Source: Psychrobacillus sp. OK032 (lineage in GTDB: Bacteria > Bacillota > Bacilli > Bacillales_A > Planococcaceae). From it: a stretch of DNA of 64,000 nucleotides. The translations under genes and the position numbers were made by a program. Shown here in pieces: positions 33,773 through 43,007 of this stretch (the stretch's first letter is position 1; the number at the start of each line of letters is the position of its first letter). Where the stretch lies: contig NZ_FOGY01000001.1 in NCBI RefSeq assembly GCF_900111345.1, positions 372,001-436,000 on the forward strand, in the 5' to 3' direction. The notes under the pieces are model-generated. The model saw nothing but the letters and a program-made list of their open reading frames with translations. It did not search any database and had not been told where the DNA came from.

Positions 33773-34033
33773 CAAAGGGGATGGGAGAAATGTTCACGTT
33801 CAAACAAAGGGGTGTATGTTATCTTGTGATTTATTTCACACTCTTACTTTATCATGCCATTTAAAGAAATACAATATATTAGCTCTTACTTTCACAAATT
33901 CGTCATACATTAGACGTCTTACCTCTATTGTTTGGTTAAAATATGCGATTATTCGCGGATAGATGCCATTATATGCTCGTATCGCACCTTTATTTTCGGC
34001 GTACACCGTGGATTTATGATCAATTCATTTAGC
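33773..34033. other. Gene-free stretch between two terminators
   Basis: No feature recognised apart from weak AT-rich ORFs without ribosome sites. Confidence 0.5.
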
Positions 34034-34072
34034 ACAAAAAAAGCCAAACTGAGTAAACTCCAGTTTAGCCTT
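34034..34072 (-). terminator. Terminator of pepF
   Basis: AAGGCTAAACTG pairs with CAGTTTGGCTT and seven T residues follow on the minus strand. Confidence 0.85.
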
Positions 34073-34084
34073 CTTCTACTTATT

Positions 34085-35905
34085 CTATTCCGCTAGCAGC
34101 AATTGTTCTAATTCATTTAGTTTTTCTTCAAATACGCGACATGCTTCTTCAATTGGAGCAGCCGTGTTCATATCTACGCCAGCTTTCTTCAAAACTTCAA
34201 TCGGGTAATCCGAGCAACCCGCTTTTAGGAATTCATTGATATAACGGTCAACGGCTGGATTACCTTCTGTCAAAATTTGATTGCTTAATGCGGTAGCAGC
34301 ACTTAAACCAGTTGCATATTGGTATACATAGTAGTTGTAGTAGAAATGAGGAATTCTCGCCCATTCTAACCCAATTTGCTCGTCGATGACGATATCATCG
34401 CCAAAGTATTTTTGATTTAGTTTATAATATTCTTCCGTTAACTTATCTGCTGTTAATGCTTCTCCGTCTTGATCCAGCTTATGGATAATATGCTCAAACT
34501 CTGCGAACATTGTTTGACGGAAAACAGTTCCACGGAATCCTTCTAACCAATGATTCAGCAAGTAAATGCGTTTTTTAGGATCATCAATTGTTTTTAATAA
34601 ATAATCATTCAGTAATGCCTCGTTACAAGTAGATGCTACTTCTGCAACAAAAATGGAATAATCACCATAAACATACGGCTGGTTTGCGCGAGTGTAGTAA
34701 CTATGAATACTATGGCCAAATTCATGCGCTAATGTAAACAAGTTATTCACGTTATTTTGCCAGTTCATTAAAATGTATGGGTTTGTACCGTACGTTCCAG
34801 AAGAGTACGCTCCAGAGCGCTTTCCTTTCGTTTCTACAACATCTACCCAGCGATTTTCTAATCCTTGCTTCACGATGGATACATATTCCTCTCCAAGTGG
34901 TGCAAAGCTTTTTAACATTGCATCGCAAGCTTCTTCATACGTATATTCCATTTTCAATTCTTTTACTAGTGGCGTGTATAAATCCCACATATGCAGCTCA
35001 TCTAGTCCAAGTACTTTTTTTCGTAAGCTAACATATTTATGGAGCAGATGAACGTTTTTATTGACCGTTCCAACTAAATTATCATAGACGCTTTCAGGAA
35101 TATGATTTCCAGACATAGCCGCTTCCCGAGCAGATGCGTATTTTCTAATTTTAGCGTTTACATTATCCCCTTTTACATTACCAGCTAAAGTCGATGCAAA
35201 TGTATTACGGAACTTGCCATACGTATCATACATAGCTTTAAATGCAGCTTCTCGTACATGACCATCTTCGCTTTCTAAGAAGCGTGTATATCGTCCATGT
35301 GTGAGTTGCACTTCATTGCCATCCTCATCTTTGATGGTTGGAAATTCTAAATCTGCATTGTTTAACTTGCCAAAAGTATCAGACGGCGAACCTGCTACTT
35401 CTGAAAACTGTGCAAGTAATGCTTCTTGCTCTTTTGGAAGTACATGTGGACGCTCTAGATTAACTTCCTCTAAAAGTTGACGGTACAATTGCAAATCACT
35501 GTTTTCAGACAAATAGGTAGAAAGAGTGGACTCATCTAGTGATAAAATTTCCGGTACTAAAAATGATAGTTCCGTAGAAACTGTTACATACAATGATTTA
35601 ATACGGCTGTCCATCGCTTGATAAGTGCTATTTGCAGTATTTTGGTCAGAACGCATATGTGCATACGTATATAACTTACGTAGTCGTCCTGTAAGTTCAT
35701 CACGATAAGTTAGTACTTCTAACAAAGCATTCGCACCATTTGAAATCGTCCCTTGAAATGTTGCTGCTTTCTCAGCTAGTTTTGCTACATCCTGGAACTC
35801 TTTTTCCCAAGCTTCATTCGAAGGAAAAATGTCTTCTAATCTCCAAGTTAGATGCTCCTCTACTTCCTCACGTGTTAATACTTTGTTGTTTGTTTCTGTT
35901 GTCAA
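34085..35905 (-). CDS. pepF: Oligoendopeptidase F
   Basis: About 606 residues from a TTG start at 35905, preferred because AGGGGAG lies 6 bases upstream and the family N-terminus (TREEVEEHLTWRLEDIFPS) follows soon after; earlier ATGs have no site. The M3 zinc motif LAHEFGHSIHSYY is near residue 386, and the second Glu lies downstream in the VAEVASTCNEALL stretch. It degrades oligopeptides of 7-17 residues in the cytosol. Overexpression of B. subtilis PepF inhibits sporulation by digesting the PhrA peptide. It follows coiA, as in B. subtilis. Confidence 0.92.
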   Translation of the reverse strand: MTTETNNKVLTREEVEEHLTWRLEDIFPSNEAWEKEFQDVAKLAEKAATFQGTISNGANALLEVLTYRDELTGRLRKLYTYAHMRSDQNTANSTYQAMDSRIKSLYVTVSTELSFLVPEILSLDESTLSTYLSENSDLQLYRQLLEEVNLERPHVLPKEQEALLAQFSEVAGSPSDTFGKLNNADLEFPTIKDEDGNEVQLTHGRYTRFLESEDGHVREAAFKAMYDTYGKFRNTFASTLAGNVKGDNVNAKIRKYASAREAAMSGNHIPESVYDNLVGTVNKNVHLLHKYVSLRKKVLGLDELHMWDLYTPLVKELKMEYTYEEACDAMLKSFAPLGEEYVSIVKQGLENRWVDVVETKGKRSGAYSSGTYGTNPYILMNWQNNVNNLFTLAHEFGHSIHSYYTRANQPYVYGDYSIFVAEVASTCNEALLNDYLLKTIDDPKKRIYLLNHWLEGFRGTVFRQTMFAEFEHIIHKLDQDGEALTADKLTEEYYKLNQKYFGDDIVIDEQIGLEWARIPHFYYNYYVYQYATGLSAATALSNQILTEGNPAVDRYINEFLKAGCSDYPIEVLKKAGVDMNTAAPIEEACRVFEEKLNELEQLLLAE

Positions 35906-35954
35906 GATGAACTCCCCTTCCATTGTTACGAAATTCGTATCACTAATTATTTTC

Positions 35955-37124
35955 TCAATTTTCAGGTCTCTTTGCAAGGAAATCACTGTATAGAAGCTCA
36001 TACATTTTTGAACTATTAAACTTACATTTATAAATGACTGTGTCTGATTTTACGAGACATTGCTGGAGTATAGACAAATAGCTTTGGACAGCTTCCAATT
36101 TGAATAGGGAGGACTGTTTGCGACCGATTGGATGATCTAGTAGAAATGCTTCACAATGCGCTCGATTTGCCTCCTCAATAGGGACTTTTATTCGATTTAA
36201 ATAGTCAATCCATTGTATTTGCCATTCAACAGCATGTACATGAAATGATTCCGCATATGCCGTAGGAATTCCTATAAATATAGGAATCTCTTTAGGTGAC
36301 AGTCTCCACCTATAGCATACTTGTAAAAACTGGTTCTGGACTCCTTTTCTATTATAGAAATACAAGTTATATATATGCTTAAAACGTTGCTTTCTATACA
36401 TTTGAATATACGTTTCGTACTCTTTATAGGATATACGTTTGACGACTGCAAATGGCCAAGATTGCTTCTCCATCGGAAGCTTTTTTATTTTCACGATGTA
36501 CTTATTTGATTGGATGTGGATTGGGTTGGAAATATAGTGAAAGAACTTTGTTTGTGGACAGTAGGAAATAATCATTTTCCCATTTGTGGGGGTTTTCAGG
36601 AAAAATTGCTGACGAAAGGCAGATAATTGCATGATTCCTATTTCTTGAGGTGGGAACTCTGAAATAGTTGGTGTCCTTAATATCCAAAGCGGATCTATTT
36701 GTTGCTGTTTATAGCCTATATTACGACTTTCAATAATAGCAGGTAAAATTTGGCTGCACTGATATTCAATAGCTACTTGGGAATGATTGTTGTGAACTAA
36801 AATATCTGGTCTTTGCTTGATCTTTGGGATGAATGGCTCTAGTCGAGGCTTGCTATTATGCTGTAGGAAAAATGAGTACAATTGTAGTTTACCATTAAGG
36901 TGGTCTTCGCTTTCACCTTCCGAAAAAGAATGAATGCATTCAGATTTTCGCCTATGTGCAAAATGGGGAATCTTAATTGGACCGCTTCTCAATATTACTT
37001 CTTCATTACATTGAAGGCACTTAAATGTACTTATTTGCTTTAAATCGTATAAAAACTCTCGTGAATAGTTGGCAGATACGATAATTTCACCTTGTTTTGT
37101 TATTGCCGTTAGTATGGTTATCAC
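35955..37124 (-). CDS. coiA: Competence protein CoiA
   Basis: 389 residues. The N-terminal zinc-finger-like part FKCLQCNEEVILRSGPIKIPHFAHRR near residue 35 and the nuclease-like core EDHLNGKLQLYSFF, PKIKQRPDILV and QVAIEYQCSQI near 75-125 are typical of CoiA, which acts in transformation between DNA uptake and RecA loading. The start is unclear: the GTG at 37124 has no site, while GAGGTG stands 8 bases before an ATA codon (37115) where the family N-terminus begins. Competence is not proven by this gene alone. Confidence 0.82.
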   Translation of the reverse strand: MITILTAITKQGEIIVSANYSREFLYDLKQISTFKCLQCNEEVILRSGPIKIPHFAHRRKSECIHSFSEGESEDHLNGKLQLYSFFLQHNSKPRLEPFIPKIKQRPDILVHNNHSQVAIEYQCSQILPAIIESRNIGYKQQQIDPLWILRTPTISEFPPQEIGIMQLSAFRQQFFLKTPTNGKMIISYCPQTKFFHYISNPIHIQSNKYIVKIKKLPMEKQSWPFAVVKRISYKEYETYIQMYRKQRFKHIYNLYFYNRKGVQNQFLQVCYRWRLSPKEIPIFIGIPTAYAESFHVHAVEWQIQWIDYLNRIKVPIEEANRAHCEAFLLDHPIGRKQSSLFKLEAVQSYLSILQQCLVKSDTVIYKCKFNSSKMYELLYSDFLAKRPEN

Positions 37125-37163
37125 CTCTACATATAAATGTACGAATTTTCAGTGAAAAAATCA

Positions 37164-37193
37164 AGAAAAAAAACCTTCTTTTTACGGAAGGTT
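37164..37193 (-). terminator. Terminator of mecA
   Basis: AACCTTC pairs with GAAGGTT over an eight-base loop, followed by TTTTTTTCTTGA on the minus strand. Confidence 0.8.
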
Positions 37194-37857
37194 AAAAATG
37201 CCTATTTAGCTCTTGGAAAACATCTTTTACAATAATTTCTTTTCCATATTCTTGAATCATATGGATGGTAGTTTTTGTACTACGTGCAAATTCAGAAATA
37301 ACGCTAAGTGTATTTAATACAGTATCCAACTCAGTTATTTCCGAATTAAAAATTACATGTAAATAATATTTCTCCTCATAATGATACAATGATGTTTCGA
37401 AATCTACTTTATCTAATTTTTTTGCTAGAACAAGTAAGTCATCAAAGTTCTCAAACACAAATGTGTACTCGGAAGGTATATCTTCCCCATCATCCATGTA
37501 ATGCGAGAAATCATCAAATTCGTGAGGTCCTATAGAACTGGAGACACCATTTTTAAAAATTTTATTTGATAGGTCATCCATTTCAAAATCATCTGATCGT
37601 TCATCATGTTTCCCTATTTCCGTTCTGGTGACTATCACTTCCAAGCCTTTTTCCATCGCATGAACTTGTATCCATAATGGACCATCTAATTCCTCAAAAT
37701 GGTCATCATCATGAACTTCATCCATCATCTCCCAAAAAAGCTGCTCGCTCTTATCTTTGTTAAACCATATTTCATCTCGGCTGAAGCCTCTTTCTTCAAT
37801 GTCGATGTATGAAATGTATACTTTGAAAGTGTTATCATTGATACGTTCGATATCCAT
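37192..37857 (-). CDS. mecA: Adaptor protein MecA for ClpC
   Basis: 221 residues. The N-terminus MDIERINDNTFKVYISYIDIEERGFSRDEIWFN binds substrates such as ComK. The acidic linker (residues 85-120) separates it from the ClpC-binding domain (YTFVFENFDDLLVLAKKLD..., YYLHVIFN). The adaptor activates ClpC and targets ComK for ClpCP. GGAGA lies 9 bases before the ATG. spx is upstream and coiA downstream, the B. subtilis order. Confidence 0.95.
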   Translation of the reverse strand: MDIERINDNTFKVYISYIDIEERGFSRDEIWFNKDKSEQLFWEMMDEVHDDDHFEELDGPLWIQVHAMEKGLEVIVTRTEIGKHDERSDDFEMDDLSNKIFKNGVSSSIGPHEFDDFSHYMDDGEDIPSEYTFVFENFDDLLVLAKKLDKVDFETSLYHYEEKYYLHVIFNSEITELDTVLNTLSVISEFARSTKTTIHMIQEYGKEIIVKDVFQELNRHF

Positions 37858-38017
37858 TTAACACATCTCCTTTCGCTTCCTACCGCCTCATTCATGTAGT
37901 GTCTATTACTATTGTATGTTGTTTGTGAAAAAAAGAAAAGGATTCCAACTTTTCTTTTCAAATTATTAATCACAACTGCATTGTATGAAAATTTGCACTT
38001 TAATGCAAGCATCATTC

Positions 38018-38066
38018 CAAAAGAAAAAGCTGAGTATTTTCAAAAGTTCTTTGAAAATACTCAGCT
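38018..38066 (-). terminator. Terminator of spx
   Basis: AGCTGAGTATTTTCAAA pairs perfectly with its complement over a six-base loop, and TTTTTCTTTT follows on the minus strand. Confidence 0.95.
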
Positions 38067-38075
38067 GATTAACTT

Positions 38076-38471
38076 TTAGTTCACAAGCCTTTGTGCTTCA
38101 AGTAACTGATATGCACGAACTTTTCTTGGTAAGAATCTACGTATTTCGTCTTCGTTATAGCCAACTTGTAGACGTTTTTCATCTAAAATAATTGGTCTGC
38201 GAAGAAGTCCAGGATGTTCTTGAATTAGCTCATATAGACGTTGTAAAGGAAGGCTTTCCACATCTACATTTAGCTTCTGGAATATTTTCGAACGAGTAGA
38301 GATAATTTCGTCCGTCCCATCTTCTGTCATTCGTAAAATTTCTTTTATTTCGCTTATTGTAAGTGGTTCAGAAAAAATATTTCTTTCCGTATATGGAATA
38401 TCATGTTCTTCTAACCATGCTTTTGCTTTTCTACATGAAGTACAACTTGGTGAGGTGAATAACGTAACCAT
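38076..38471 (-). CDS. spx: Global stress regulator Spx
   Basis: 131 residues, the exact length of B. subtilis Spx, and nearly identical by eye. It has the redox CTSC (Cys10, Cys13) near the start and [10 protein letters not shown] near residue 85. [16 protein letters not shown] and [20 protein letters not shown] cover the rest. The protein binds the alpha subunit C-terminal domain of RNA polymerase and activates disulfide-stress genes. It is degraded through SpxH and ClpXP; spxH is in this window. An ATG one codon earlier exists; the start at 38471 follows B. subtilis. Confidence 0.97.
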   Translation of the reverse strand: MVTLFTSPSCTSCRKAKAWLEEHDIPYTERNIFSEPLTISEIKEILRMTEDGTDEIISTRSKIFQKLNVDVESLPLQRLYELIQEHPGLLRRPIILDEKRLQVGYNEDEIRRFLPRKVRAYQLLEAQRLVN

Positions 38472-38856
38472 CATTTAAAAACACTTCCTTTCAATTGGTA
38501 GTTGTGTTATATGAAGTAGTTTATAATTAATTTAATGTAATTCTTTACTTTTTTAGTATACACCAAATTTTAGTCATTTAAAATATGTTTATAAGAAAAA
38601 TTTAACCTATATAAGAAGCTGTCACAAATTCGTTGAATATGTAAGCTATACTTACATTTTTGAAAGAACTTTTATATACCTTTAAATTATACCCGTCTTT
38701 TTTCTTTTTTAAACATTGAAACTCAACTTTTTTGTATTCTCATTTAGAAGAATGCTATTGAAAATAACTGTTATACTAATTAATACGTTTTTCATGAATT
38801 AAAGTTTCATAAAAATAAAAAAAGATAGGATTTTTTTATGATCCTATCATTTCTTC
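38472..38856. other. AT-rich promoter region between the GH-like gene terminator and spx
   Basis: This 385-base gap is about 75% AT by eye. It must hold the spx promoters, which are several in B. subtilis, but no single one is clear enough to mark. A terminator for the downstream gene lies at its left end. Confidence 0.5.
38814..38850 (-). terminator. Terminator of the GH-like gene
   Basis: GATAGGAT pairs with ATCCTATC over a nine-base loop, and TTTTTTTATTTTT follows on the minus strand. Confidence 0.8.
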
Positions 38857-40065
38857 TTATGGTGTATAGTCTACACCAGGAGAATACTTATTCCCTGCAT
38901 TCCAGAGTAGGTATTCCATTATTCCAGCTTCGTTTAATGCTTTGATTTGAGCCTCTACTTCTTCTTTACCATATGATTGATAATTGCCAGCACCTAGGTA
39001 TGAAGCAGTGAAATCTTGAAGCCACGGCCTTGATACAGGTGGGTTCTCTAATTCAGCTAATTTAGCATTTTCTACTTTTGCATATTCTTGCACTAAACGA
39101 TAAGGCTCCAAATCAGGTTTTGCAATACCAAAATAAGATGTCCAATGACTTGGATAAATCATGGAAGAGATTACGTCTACATTTTCGGATATTTTGGAGA
39201 AGTTTTGTCCAATACCAGGTGCTTCAGGTAATGTAGCAGAATATCCAAAAATATCTACAGACACTTGTACACCGTATGGTTTAAGCTTTTCTTTTGCGTA
39301 AGCAACGAAATCCGTTACAGCTGTAACTCTTCGTTGAACTGTGTCTTCTTCAGATGTTTCATATTTGCCCATTGAATACTTTAAGGTATCTTCTCTATTT
39401 TCAAATCCTTCAGGGAATCGCACATAGTCAAATTGAATTTCTTTAAAGCCCATCTTTGCCGCTTCTATAGCAATTTCCAGATTATAGTCCCAAACTTCTT
39501 GCATGAATGGATTAACAAATGCTTCTCCTCTTCCGTTTTTCCAAACAGAATCGCCTTCGACAAATGACCATTCAGGTTTTCTTTCGGCTAACTCAGTATC
39601 TTTAAAGACGACGACCCGCGCAATTGGGTATACTTCTTTTTCTTCCATCGTCGCAAGCATAGCCCGCGGATCTTTTATGTATGGTTTACCGATATCGTAT
39701 TTCGATAGTGATGATTCTTCACTTGGGATATATGTTAAGTTTCCAAAGTCGTCTTTAATATCTATTACCATTGCATTTAGTTCGGTCGATTCTAATAAAT
39801 CTAGTAGATTTGCAAATCTAGATCCCCCAGCTGAATGTCCCGTTACATATATACCCCTCACAGCATCTGGATAGTTGAACGTTAGTCCGGAGTCGTATAT
39901 GAAAAGTTTGGATGTAGAGACGATTTTTCCGTCAATCGGTTTAAAGTTATACTCTTTTGTTGAAAATTCTTCTGCGAATAATTTGGATTCAGCAAAAACT
40001 GTTGTTGGTAAAAGTACTGCTGCTGCCAAACTTAATGTGGCGAGTAGCTTTATAGGCTTCTTCAT
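38857..40065 (-). CDS. Secreted putative glycoside hydrolase (DUF4015 type)
   Basis: 402 residues from the ATG at 40065, with AAAGGAG 8 bases upstream. A signal peptide MKKPIKLLATLSLAAAVLLPTTVFA is present, with cleavage after AxA. The TIM-barrel-like body has VRGIYVTGHSAGG near residue 65, NAMVIDIKDDFGNLTY near 95, FKEIQFDYVRFPEGF near 207, VSVDIFGYSA near 260 and DVISSMIYPSHW near 285. These are DUF4015 (GH13/GH66-like) marks; Asp and Glu in DYVRFPE could be catalytic. Substrate unknown, probably an extracellular polysaccharide. Its neighbours give no clue. Confidence 0.8.
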   Translation of the reverse strand: MKKPIKLLATLSLAAAVLLPTTVFAESKLFAEEFSTKEYNFKPIDGKIVSTSKLFIYDSGLTFNYPDAVRGIYVTGHSAGGSRFANLLDLLESTELNAMVIDIKDDFGNLTYIPSEESSLSKYDIGKPYIKDPRAMLATMEEKEVYPIARVVVFKDTELAERKPEWSFVEGDSVWKNGRGEAFVNPFMQEVWDYNLEIAIEAAKMGFKEIQFDYVRFPEGFENREDTLKYSMGKYETSEEDTVQRRVTAVTDFVAYAKEKLKPYGVQVSVDIFGYSATLPEAPGIGQNFSKISENVDVISSMIYPSHWTSYFGIAKPDLEPYRLVQEYAKVENAKLAELENPPVSRPWLQDFTASYLGAGNYQSYGKEEVEAQIKALNEAGIMEYLLWNAGNKYSPGVDYTP

Positions 40066-40172
40066 AAAATTCTCCTTTCTTTTCTGTTTCTTTATTCTAA
40101 CAATACTAAACAATGAATGAAAGAGAAATAAGGCTTAAAATGTTGCGAGTGGCCTAACTAGGTAGTGCTGTA

Positions 40173-40892
40173 TAGGGAAAATGCGTCTTAAAGAAGTTAC
40201 CGCTAGGATTTCCGCTGCAGGGCGGACGCTTTCCGCCGGGTGAGCGATAAGCCATCGCCGACGCTAACGCGTTCGCCTGCGATGTCTTATCTGTCTCACT
40301 CATCCGGCAGGAGTCGCCGCCCTTCCGCTTCAATCAACGAAATATGCTAGCTAATTAGCGTCTAGCTAAACAAACCAATAAGAAATATTAGAACCGTTGC
40401 ACAAATCCAAAAGTAGCAGCTACCACTATATGAAAAAAGTTGCTTATTAAACAGTGAATGTGAGCTTCACTAAGTCACTAATAATCTATATTTTACAAAT
40501 TAATGGTTACTTCCTATTAATTTAACTCTTGATCTAGGAAATGATTCTTCCGTACACAAATTGTTGCTTTCGTGCTAATTTAGTTGCTACAATGACCATT
40601 CGGTTGATTTTACCTATTTACTGGATTATTTTTACAAAATACTTACTAATGATTTCCCTCTTCGTTTTTAATATCACTTTTGGTTTATAAAGCGAGAAAA
40701 TAATTAGTCAGCAAGCCCCATTGATTTTCGCGGAAGGGCGGCGACTCCAGTGGGATGAGTGAGACAGATGAAACTTCACAGCGCACGCGTAGCGTCGGTG
40801 AAGGTTCATCGCTCACCCCACGGAAAGCGTCCGCCCTGTAGCGAAAATCATTGTGGACACTATATTCAACTTGCTAAGACGCATTATCTCTA
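40173..40892. mobile_element. Composite GC-rich inverted-repeat element 3
   Basis: The left arm (40173-40365) starts TAGGGAAAATGCGTCTTA, and the right arm (40698-40892) ends TAAGACGCATTATCTCTA, its imperfect inverse. Both arms carry type B inner hairpins (left GGGTGAGCGATAAGCCATCG, right GTTCATCGCTCACCCC) inside GGGCGGACGCTTTCCGCC / GAGTCGCCGCCCTTCCGC stems. The 330-base interior is AT-rich and does not resemble the interior of element 1. No ORF is convincing. Confidence 0.7.
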
Positions 40893-40949
40893 AATAGTGA
40901 CACACCATTTAGTAATAAACTCACCAAGTACAATAATTTCTTAATCCAT

Positions 40950-40984
40950 AAAAAAATCGGTCATTCGCTTAGGAATGACCGATG
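40950..40984 (-). terminator. Terminator of the opp operon
   Basis: ATCGGTCATTC pairs with GAATGACCGAT, and TTTTTTATGG follows on the minus strand. Confidence 0.88.
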
Positions 40985-40990
40985 GTATTA

Positions 40991-41929
40991 TTATTTGGAG
41001 CTTGAAGTAGCCTTTAATGATGCTGATTCTTTTTCAGAACAGAAAACAAAATGTCCAGGCGTTACTTCTCGCATTGCAACTTCTTCCCCATCTTGATAAT
41101 TATGATTTTCAGGGTTGTACGATTTACGTACACGAGTGCGCTCATAGTTTGGATCTGGAAGTGGAATAGCTGATAAAAGAGACTGTGTGTATGGATGCAT
41201 TGGATTAGCATATAATTCTTCTGCAGTAGCTAACTCGACAAGTTTACCAAAATACATTACCCCGATACGATCGGAGATGTATTTTACCATTGATAGATCA
41301 TGTGCGATAAATAAATAAGTTAATCCTTTTTCTTCTTGTAGCTCTTTTAACAAGTTTACAACCTGTGCTTGAATCGATACATCTAATGCAGAGATTGGCT
41401 CATCCGCAATGATAAATTCAGGATTCACAGCAAGTGCTCTTGCAATTCCAAGACGCTGGCGTTGTCCACCTGAGAATTCATGTGCATAACGATCCGCATG
41501 CTCACGGTTTAAACCTACTGTTTCTAAAAGCTCCACTACACGTTCTTTACGTTCTTTTGGATTTTTCACAAGACCGTGAATATCTAACCCTTCCGCAATA
41601 ATATCCAGTACTTTCATACGTGGATTTAGAGAAGCATATGGATCTTGGAAAATCATTTGCATTTTGCGATTAAATTCTTTTAAATCTTTTTTGGATTTTT
41701 TATCATGAACGTCTACACCATCGTAGATTACTTGACCATCTGTTGCATCATAGAGACGGATAATTGTGCGCCCCGTTGTCGATTTACCACAACCTGACTC
41801 GCCAACAAGTCCTAATGTCTCCCCTTTGTAAATGTCAAAGCTTATGTCATCTACTGCACGAACTTCATTTGGCTTACCTTGATTGAAATATTGCTTTAAA
41901 TTTTTAATTTCGAGTAATTTTTCAGCCAT
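40991..41929 (-). CDS. oppF: Oligopeptide ABC transporter ATP-binding protein OppF
   Basis: 312 residues. Walker A GLVGESGCGKSTTGRT is near residue 38, the signature LSGGQ equivalent FSGGQRQRLGIARAL near 145, and Walker B EFIIADEPISALD near 170. The C-terminal oligopeptide extension (HPYTQSLLSAIPLPDP) is present, ending in VTPGHFVFC. It couples ATP hydrolysis with OppD. The ATG overlaps the oppD stop by one base. It is the last gene of oppA-B-C-D-F. Confidence 0.94.
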   Translation of the reverse strand: MAEKLLEIKNLKQYFNQGKPNEVRAVDDISFDIYKGETLGLVGESGCGKSTTGRTIIRLYDATDGQVIYDGVDVHDKKSKKDLKEFNRKMQMIFQDPYASLNPRMKVLDIIAEGLDIHGLVKNPKERKERVVELLETVGLNREHADRYAHEFSGGQRQRLGIARALAVNPEFIIADEPISALDVSIQAQVVNLLKELQEEKGLTYLFIAHDLSMVKYISDRIGVMYFGKLVELATAEELYANPMHPYTQSLLSAIPLPDPNYERTRVRKSYNPENHNYQDGEEVAMREVTPGHFVFCSEKESASLKATSSSK

Positions 41930-42993
41930 TAGTAAGTACCTCCTTCCGTTCCATCATAATAACGACTACCTGGATATTTTTTCATACGTTCCATAATTGC
42001 TGCAGGTGGGTCTACTTGCGGAGCATCAGGGTGTAATAACCAAGTTGCTGCATAATGCGTATCACTCACTTTAAAAAATGGTGGAATTTCCTCTAGATCG
42101 ATTTTCATCGCATAATCACTACGAAGAGCAAACGCATCTCCTTTTGGAGGAGACAATAAATCCGGTGGTGTTCCTGGAATTGCATATAGCTTCTCTTCTG
42201 CCGTATCAAGTGATGGCATTGAACTTAGTAATCCCCATGTATATGGATGTTGTGGATTATAGAAAATTTCATCTACTGTTCCGATTTCTACAATTTTCCC
42301 ACCGTACATAACAGCAACTCTATCTGCCACATTAGCTACTACCCCGAGGTCATGTGTAATAAAGATGATGGATGTATTAATCTTTTTTTGTAAATCTTTC
42401 ATTAGTTCTAAAATTTGTGCTTGTATCGTTACGTCCAGTGCAGTAGTCGGTTCATCCGCAATTAGAATTTGAGGATTACATGCTAGTGCAATGGCAATTA
42501 CGATACGTTGACGCTGCCCACCAGAAAACTGATGTGGATATTGCTTCATACGCGCTTCTGGTTTAGGCATACCTACTAAACGAAGTAAATCTACTGCTTC
42601 TTTATGAGCTACTGATTTACTTACATTACGGTGCTTTAAAATAGGTTCCATAATTTGTTTTCCAATAGGCATTGTAGGATTCAAAGATGTCATTGGATCT
42701 TGGAAAATCATTGAAATGTCTTTCCCACGAATCTTTTGCATTTCTTTGTCAGTTAGTTTTGTTAAATCTTTTCCATTAAATAAAATATGACCATTTTTAA
42801 ATTCAGAGCTATGTTCAGGCAATAAACGCATAATTGACTTAGTCGTTACTGATTTACCCGAACCGGACTCTCCCACAATTGCAAGCGTTTCTCCTTTAAA
42901 TAAGTCAAAGTTAACGCCACGAATTGCTTTAACTTCACCTGCAAAAGTGTGGAAGGAAAGCTCTAGGTCTTTTACTTCTAATATTTTTTCCAT
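41929..42993 (-). CDS. oppD: Oligopeptide ABC transporter ATP-binding protein OppD
   Basis: 354 residues. Walker A AIVGESGSGKSVTTK is near residue 38, the signature FSGGQRQRIVIAIAL near 155 and Walker B LIADEPTTALD near 178. The C-terminal region with HPYTWGLLSSMPSL and IPGTPPDLLSPPKG is the OppD type, but only one Cys-poor Fe-S-like tail is expected and the cysteines are absent here. It pairs with OppF. Its start follows oppC by 14 bases. Confidence 0.94.
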   Translation of the reverse strand: MEKILEVKDLELSFHTFAGEVKAIRGVNFDLFKGETLAIVGESGSGKSVTTKSIMRLLPEHSSEFKNGHILFNGKDLTKLTDKEMQKIRGKDISMIFQDPMTSLNPTMPIGKQIMEPILKHRNVSKSVAHKEAVDLLRLVGMPKPEARMKQYPHQFSGGQRQRIVIAIALACNPQILIADEPTTALDVTIQAQILELMKDLQKKINTSIIFITHDLGVVANVADRVAVMYGGKIVEIGTVDEIFYNPQHPYTWGLLSSMPSLDTAEEKLYAIPGTPPDLLSPPKGDAFALRSDYAMKIDLEEIPPFFKVSDTHYAATWLLHPDAPQVDPPAAIMERMKKYPGSRYYDGTEGGTY

Positions 42994-43007
42994 TTTCGCT
43001 TTCCTCC

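Noticed and set aside
37725-38015. A 96-codon minus-strand ORF upstream of mecA
   Set aside because: It overlaps the start of mecA in another frame and has no ribosome site or recognisable domain.
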